A DNA stretch of 64,000 nucleotides from Dokdonella koreensis DS-123. Lineage in GTDB: Bacteria > Pseudomonadota > Gammaproteobacteria > Xanthomonadales > Rhodanobacteraceae. Positions 60,785-64,000 of this stretch are shown one piece after another; positions within the stretch are counted from its first letter, which is position 1; the number at the start of each line of letters is the position of its first letter. A program made the position numbers and the translations under genes. The notes under the pieces are model-generated. The model saw nothing but the letters and a program-made list of their open reading frames with translations, was not told the DNA's origin and made no database searches. The DNA lies in contig NZ_CP015249.1 in the NCBI RefSeq assembly GCF_001632775.1, forward strand, positions 4,134,686-4,198,685, read 5' to 3'.

Positions 60785-60808
60785 GGATAGACGTCTATCC
60801 GCCTATCC
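60785..60808. promoter_or_regulatory. 16-bp palindrome between secreted protein and LysR genes
   Basis: GGATAGACGTCTATCC (60785-60800) is a perfect palindrome, followed by another half-site GCCTATCC (60801-60808). It lies in the 334-bp divergent region between the secreted-protein gene (start 60558) and the LysR gene (start 60893). It is the best candidate operator there; the LysR assignment is inference. Confidence 0.6.
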
Positions 60809-60892
60809 GTCGTTGTCCCTTGTGCTGCACAATGTCGGCATGTCACCGGGAAGTAAAATATTAAAAACATGCCTGCCCCATCAGGAAATCGA

Positions 60893-61840
60893 ATGACCCT
60901 GACCCTCAGGCAGCTGCGCTACGCCCAGGCGGCGGCGCGCTACGGCAACGTGACGACGGCGGCCAAGGTGCTACACGTGTCGCAGCCGTCGGTGTCGATG
61001 GCGATCACCCAGATCGAGGACCATTTCGGCAAACCGGTGTTCGTGCGCCAGCGCGGCTCGGGCGTCTCGCTGACCGCGTTCGGCCACGTGGTCATGGCCA
61101 AGGCACGCCAGCTGCTGGCCGACGCCGAGGCGCTGGAGACGCTCGGCGATGCCGACAGCGGACTGCGCGGGGAACTGGTGCTCGGCTGCTTCGAGGACCT
61201 CGCGCCGTACTGCGTGCCTTCCATCCTGGCGCGACTGCGCCGGCGCTGCCCGGCGATCGACGTGGTCGTGCGCGAGGAGGGCTTCGACACGCTCGGCCGC
61301 CACCTGGACGACGGCGCGACGGACCTGGCGATCAGCTACGACCTCGGCCTGCCGGCGAGCGCCACGGCGACCATCCTCTGCGAGCTGGCGCCGCAGGCGC
61401 TGCTGCCGTCGGACCATCCGCTGGCCGCGCGCGAGACCGTGACGATGGCCGAACTCGGCGGCGAACCGCTGATCCTGACCGACCAGGCGCAGAGCTGGCA
61501 GCACGTGCTGGAGCTGTTCCATCTGTGCAACGTGCGGCCCACGCAGGCGATCCGCACCGGCTCGTTCGAACTGCAGCGCGCGATGGTCGCCAACGGCCTC
61601 GGCGTGGCGCTGGCGTACTCGCGCCCCTACGGCGACTTCAGCTACGACGGCCGCCCGCTGGTGCGGCGGCCGATCGCCGACCCGCTGCCGTTGCAGCGGA
61701 TCGTGATCGCACAGAAGGCACGCAATGCGCTGGCGGCGATCCAGATGGTCTTCGTCGAGGAGACCAAGCGCTGGTTCGACGAGGTCTGGCCGACGATCCA
61801 CGCCGACCGCCCGGGCCGCTCCGGCGCGGCGAAACGCTAG
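60893..61840 (+). CDS. LysR-family transcriptional regulator
   Basis: 315 residues from ATG 60893, chosen over an ATG at 60869 because AGGAA lies at the right distance. N-terminal HTH: MTLTLRQLRYAQAAARYGNV, then VLHVSQPSVSMAITQIEDHF. Effector domain about 95-300 (LVLGCFEDLAPYCVPSILAR). Its stop codon (61838-61840) falls inside the terminal repeat of the adjoining element, so the last residues may be element-derived. It is divergent from the secreted-protein/subtilase operon and likely controls it. Confidence 0.9.
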   Translation: MTLTLRQLRYAQAAARYGNVTTAAKVLHVSQPSVSMAITQIEDHFGKPVFVRQRGSGVSLTAFGHVVMAKARQLLADAEALETLGDADSGLRGELVLGCFEDLAPYCVPSILARLRRRCPAIDVVVREEGFDTLGRHLDDGATDLAISYDLGLPASATATILCELAPQALLPSDHPLAARETVTMAELGGEPLILTDQAQSWQHVLELFHLCNVRPTQAIRTGSFELQRAMVANGLGVALAYSRPYGDFSYDGRPLVRRPIADPLPLQRIVIAQKARNALAAIQMVFVEETKRWFDEVWPTIHADRPGRSGAAKR

Positions 61841-62097
61841 CGCGTTTCATGGACGTTGAGGTGAGTTGAGGTGAGCTGCGTTGCGCCGCCGCGTCGTTCC
61901 GGCAAGGCGCCCGTCGCCGCCTTGGGGGGTGCCCAAGGCAAGATGGGCAACGCGGCCGGGGCGGCGCGGCGGCGCAACCCGTCGGGAAGGCCCCTGGCGC
62001 GGCGCCCGGCGGCGTTGCAACCCTTGGCCAGACGGCCAACCGGATCACCGCGCCAGAGGCCTTCGCACCCAGCTCGACGTCCATGACACGCGCTAGC
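61836..62097. repeat. 262-bp element with 25-bp terminal inverted repeats
   Basis: The left end (61836-61860) begins GCTAGCGCGTTTCATGG and continues ACGTTGAG; the right end (62073-62097, reverse complement) begins GCTAGCGCGTGTCATGG and continues ACGTCGAG. They match at 23 of 25 positions. Inside are a direct repeat of TTGAGGTGAG (61856-61865, 61866-61875) and a 14-bp inverted repeat (61880-61893 with 61965-61978). There is no transposase and no gene. Both flanking convergent genes stop within its GCTAGC ends. It resembles a MITE-like or terminator-like repeat. Confidence 0.75.
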
Positions 62098-63070
62098 AGT
62101 CCGGCGGCGGTCCGGCGGCGCCGGACACCGGCACCTGACGCCCGCTGATCAGGCAGAACCCGACGATGCCGGCGACGATCAGCAGCGCGCCGCCGAGCGC
62201 TGCCCCGCTCGGCCAGGCCTCGCCGAGGAACAGCACGCCGAGCAGCGTCGCGAACAGCAGTTCGGTGGCCTGCATCGCCTCGACCGCGGCGAGCGCCGTG
62301 GGATCGGTGCGCACCTGCTCGGTCGCGGCGAAGAACAGCACCGTCGCGATCACGCCCGAGGTCACGGCGACGCCGGCGGCCGACAGCGTCTGCGTCGCCG
62401 ACGGCGGACCGGCCTGCTGCCAGCCCCAGACGGCCAGCGCCAGCCAGGCCGGGAGGCTCATCACCGTCATGCCGAACACGCGCTGCAGCGTGCCCAGCGT
62501 CGTGCCGGTGCGCTCCAGGTGCAGCAGGATCATCCGGTTGCCGAGCGGATAGGCGAAGGCCGACACGACGACGCAGCCGAGCGCGATCCAGCCGGCACGG
62601 TCCAGCCGCCCGTCGGCATGCGCCAGTTGCAGCAGCAGCACGCCGGCGACCACCACCAGTCCGACCGCGAAGGCCGGCAGCGGGATGCGGCGACGTGCGT
62701 CGTCGTAGATCAGCGGCGACATCAGCATGCCGGCGATCACCGTGACCTGGAAGCTGCCGGCCACCAGCCAGGACGGTCCGCTGGCCGCGGCATAGGTCAG
62801 GCAGGCGCAGAACACGCCGAAGCCGACCAGGCTCCACAGCAGCCACACCCCGGCGTGGCGGACCAGTGCGCGCGGCAGTGCGCCGAGGCCGCCGGCGAAC
62901 GGCAGCACCGCGGCCAGCAGCGGCAGCGTGATCAGGTAGCGCAAGGCGGCGGTCCACGCCCAATGGCCGCCGCTGGTGGCGGCGACGCGGTTCAACACGT
63001 AGGTGAACGTGAAGAACAGCGCGGAGACCAGGGCGACCAGGATCGCCGCGAGTGCCCGGCGGCGCGTCAC
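62093..63070 (-). CDS. DMT-superfamily multidrug efflux transporter (EmrE-like, PF13536 type)
   Basis: 325 residues from a GTG at 63070 that overlaps the bioC stop (GTGA). Ten membrane helices in two halves (LAAILVALVSALFFTFTYVL; LLFATLLGVLFLGEAWPSGA with the conserved LGE). The N-terminal TYVLNRV and the paired halves match the larger EamA-like multidrug resistance exporters. Substrate unknown. Its stop is within the terminal repeat at 62093-62095, so the native C-terminus may have been altered by that element. Confidence 0.88.
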   Translation of the reverse strand: MTRRRALAAILVALVSALFFTFTYVLNRVAATSGGHWAWTAALRYLITLPLLAAVLPFAGGLGALPRALVRHAGVWLLWSLVGFGVFCACLTYAAASGPSWLVAGSFQVTVIAGMLMSPLIYDDARRRIPLPAFAVGLVVVAGVLLLQLAHADGRLDRAGWIALGCVVVSAFAYPLGNRMILLHLERTGTTLGTLQRVFGMTVMSLPAWLALAVWGWQQAGPPSATQTLSAAGVAVTSGVIATVLFFAATEQVRTDPTALAAVEAMQATELLFATLLGVLFLGEAWPSGAALGGALLIVAGIVGFCLISGRQVPVSGAAGPPPDC

Positions 63071-63963
63071 GGCGTACGCGCCCGGCGGCTGCCGCGCAGG
63101 CGCTCGATCGGGAAGCTGGCCAGGTCGCCGCCCCGCGTGCGGCGCGGCTGCCCGGGCTCCGGCGCGAAGGCCTGCGCGTAGATGACCTCGTAGGTGGCCG
63201 GCAGGCGGCCCTCGACGCGGAAGGCCTCGTAGGCCTCGATCGCACGGCGCAGGCGTGTCTTGCCGGTCAGTGCGCGGCTGCGTGCGGTATCGGCATTGGT
63301 CGCGCCGATCGCGCGCAGTTCGTGCATCAGCGTGAGCGCGTCGGCGTAGGTCAGCGTGAAGACGTCGCGTTCGAGGACCGGGTCGCGGAAGCCCGCGGCG
63401 AGCAGACCGTCGCCGACGGTCTGCAGGTCCAGGAACCGGCTGACGTGCGGCTGGTCGTCGACCGCCGAGAACGCCGCGCGCAGCTCGCCGAGCGTCTCCG
63501 GCCCGAACGTGCTGAACAGCAGCAGCCCGCCGGGCCTGAGCACGCGGCGGAACTCGTCGTGGACGGCGGCGAGGTCGCTGCTCCATTGCAGGCACAGGTT
63601 CGAATAGATCAGGTCGAAGCTCGCATCGGCGAACGGCAGCGCCTGGGCGTCACCGGCCACGCGTGCGAACGGCCGCAGCCAGCCGGCATGGCGGCGCGCG
63701 GCCTGCAGCATCGGCAGGGCGATGTCCATCGCGACCACCTGCGCCTTGCCGTAGCGCCGGCGCAGCTGCGCGGTGCCGCGGCCGGTCCCGCAGCCGACGT
63801 CGAGCACCTGTCGCGGTGTGAGCGGCAGGTGGTCCAGGCGTTCCTGCAAGCGCAGCTCGACCTCGGCCTGCAGCACGGCATGGGCTTCGTAGCTGGCGGC
63901 GGCGCGGCCGAAGGCCTTGCGCACGTGCGCGCTGTCGAACGGTGCGCCGTCCGGGCCGCTCAT
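63067..63963 (-). CDS. bioC: Malonyl-ACP O-methyltransferase BioC
   Basis: 298 residues. VRKAFGRAAASYEAHAVLQA at the front is the BioC signature, then the SAM motif VLDVGCGTGRGTAQLRRRYG (53-72), VVAMDIALPMLQAAR, and NLCLQWSSDLAAVHDEFRRV with the LQW motif. The GLLLFSTFGPETLGELRAAF block matches BioC. It methylates malonyl-ACP to enter pimelate synthesis for biotin. It overlaps bioH (upstream) and the transporter (downstream), an unusual bioHC-transporter arrangement. Confidence 0.94.
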   Translation of the reverse strand: MSGPDGAPFDSAHVRKAFGRAAASYEAHAVLQAEVELRLQERLDHLPLTPRQVLDVGCGTGRGTAQLRRRYGKAQVVAMDIALPMLQAARRHAGWLRPFARVAGDAQALPFADASFDLIYSNLCLQWSSDLAAVHDEFRRVLRPGGLLLFSTFGPETLGELRAAFSAVDDQPHVSRFLDLQTVGDGLLAAGFRDPVLERDVFTLTYADALTLMHELRAIGATNADTARSRALTGKTRLRRAIEAYEAFRVEGRLPATYEVIYAQAFAPEPGQPRRTRGGDLASFPIERLRGSRRARTP

Positions 63964-64000
63964 GCCGCGGCCTCTGTGCCGAGGAAGGCGTCGACCGCGT
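63960..64000 (-). CDS. bioH: bioH, 3' end only
   Basis: Reading leftward into the window, the last 12 codons of a gene (AVDAFLGTEAAA) end at a TGA overlapping the bioC ATG. The VDAFL ending and the tight coupling to bioC fit the C-terminus of pimeloyl-ACP methyl esterase BioH. The rest lies outside the window. Confidence 0.55.
   Translation of the reverse strand, partial: AVDAFLGTEAAA

Noticed and set aside
57298-60864. A 1188-codon plus-strand open frame opposite the large secreted protein
   Set aside because: It is rich in Arg, Ala, Val, Asp and Gly without domains, and lies antisense to a gene with a signal peptide and clear modules. GC-rich codon bias creates such frames.

Overview
The window is GC-rich (roughly 70 percent) gammaproteobacterial chromosome. 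It is most likely Lysobacterales/Xanthomonadales, in or near Rhodanobacteraceae (Dokdonella-like); this placement is an inference. It rests on the hemP/DUF6607 pair, a CadC-type regulator with a periplasmic TPR region, an intergenic repeat whose spurious translations resemble junk hypothetical proteins of that order, and many large secreted proteins that share a short D-x-[LVI]-F-x-[DE]-x-F-[DE] motif. No rRNA, tRNA, CRISPR array, transposase or integrase was seen.

Layout. 1-1.5 kb: two convergent secreted proteins, one cut by the window edge and one with a GDPH autocleavage-like motif. 1.6-7 kb: a LysR regulator divergent from a YeiH-type transporter, a decayed NTF2-like gene copy, a RecF-like ATPase and a MATE exporter. 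7.2-9 kb: an ArsR/SdpI-like pair with a probably leaderless promoter, then small proteins and the intact NTF2-like gene. 9-12.2 kb: a clearly AT-richer island with a 2-TM protein, a PutAbiC-like membrane protein, a PD-(D/E)xK nuclease with a zinc ribbon, a small helical protein and an XRE regulator; this is a candidate defence island. 12.2-17.7 kb: a methyltransferase, an ECF sigma/anti-sigma/HEAT/HEAT operon and a LuxR regulator. 18-25 kb: secreted proteins (a GLUG-repeat giant, its duplicated C-terminal module, a propeller-like protein) preceded by the relic of another one. 25.4-27.8 kb: a CadC-like regulator.

27.8-44.8 kb is a surface polysaccharide region. A minus-strand run carries three GT4 glycosyltransferases, a DUF4214/methyltransferase protein and a transglutaminase-like protein. 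A plus-strand run carries a lipoprotein, a GT39-like membrane glycosyltransferase, a Wzm/Wzt ABC exporter, a GT2-GT4-sulfotransferase fusion, a GT2, a GDP-mannose dehydratase-like enzyme and a GT4. Inside the plus run, at 35.98-36.61 kb, lie two inverted copies of a ~255-nt element. Its helices differ in sequence between the copies but stay paired, which is the most striking signal in the window.

45-48.5 kb: a Fur-controlled hemP locus with DUF6607, then small secreted and DUF3703 proteins. 48.8-54.2 kb: a DUF817 membrane protein, outer-membrane phospholipase A, a DUF1566-CotH secreted protein and a GNAT. 54.3-61.8 kb: a subtilase and a large secreted protein, apparently co-transcribed and divergent from a LysR gene. 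61.84-62.10 kb: a ~262-bp element with 25-bp terminal inverted repeats that supplies the stop codons of both flanking genes. 62.1-64 kb: a DMT exporter, bioC and the tail of bioH.
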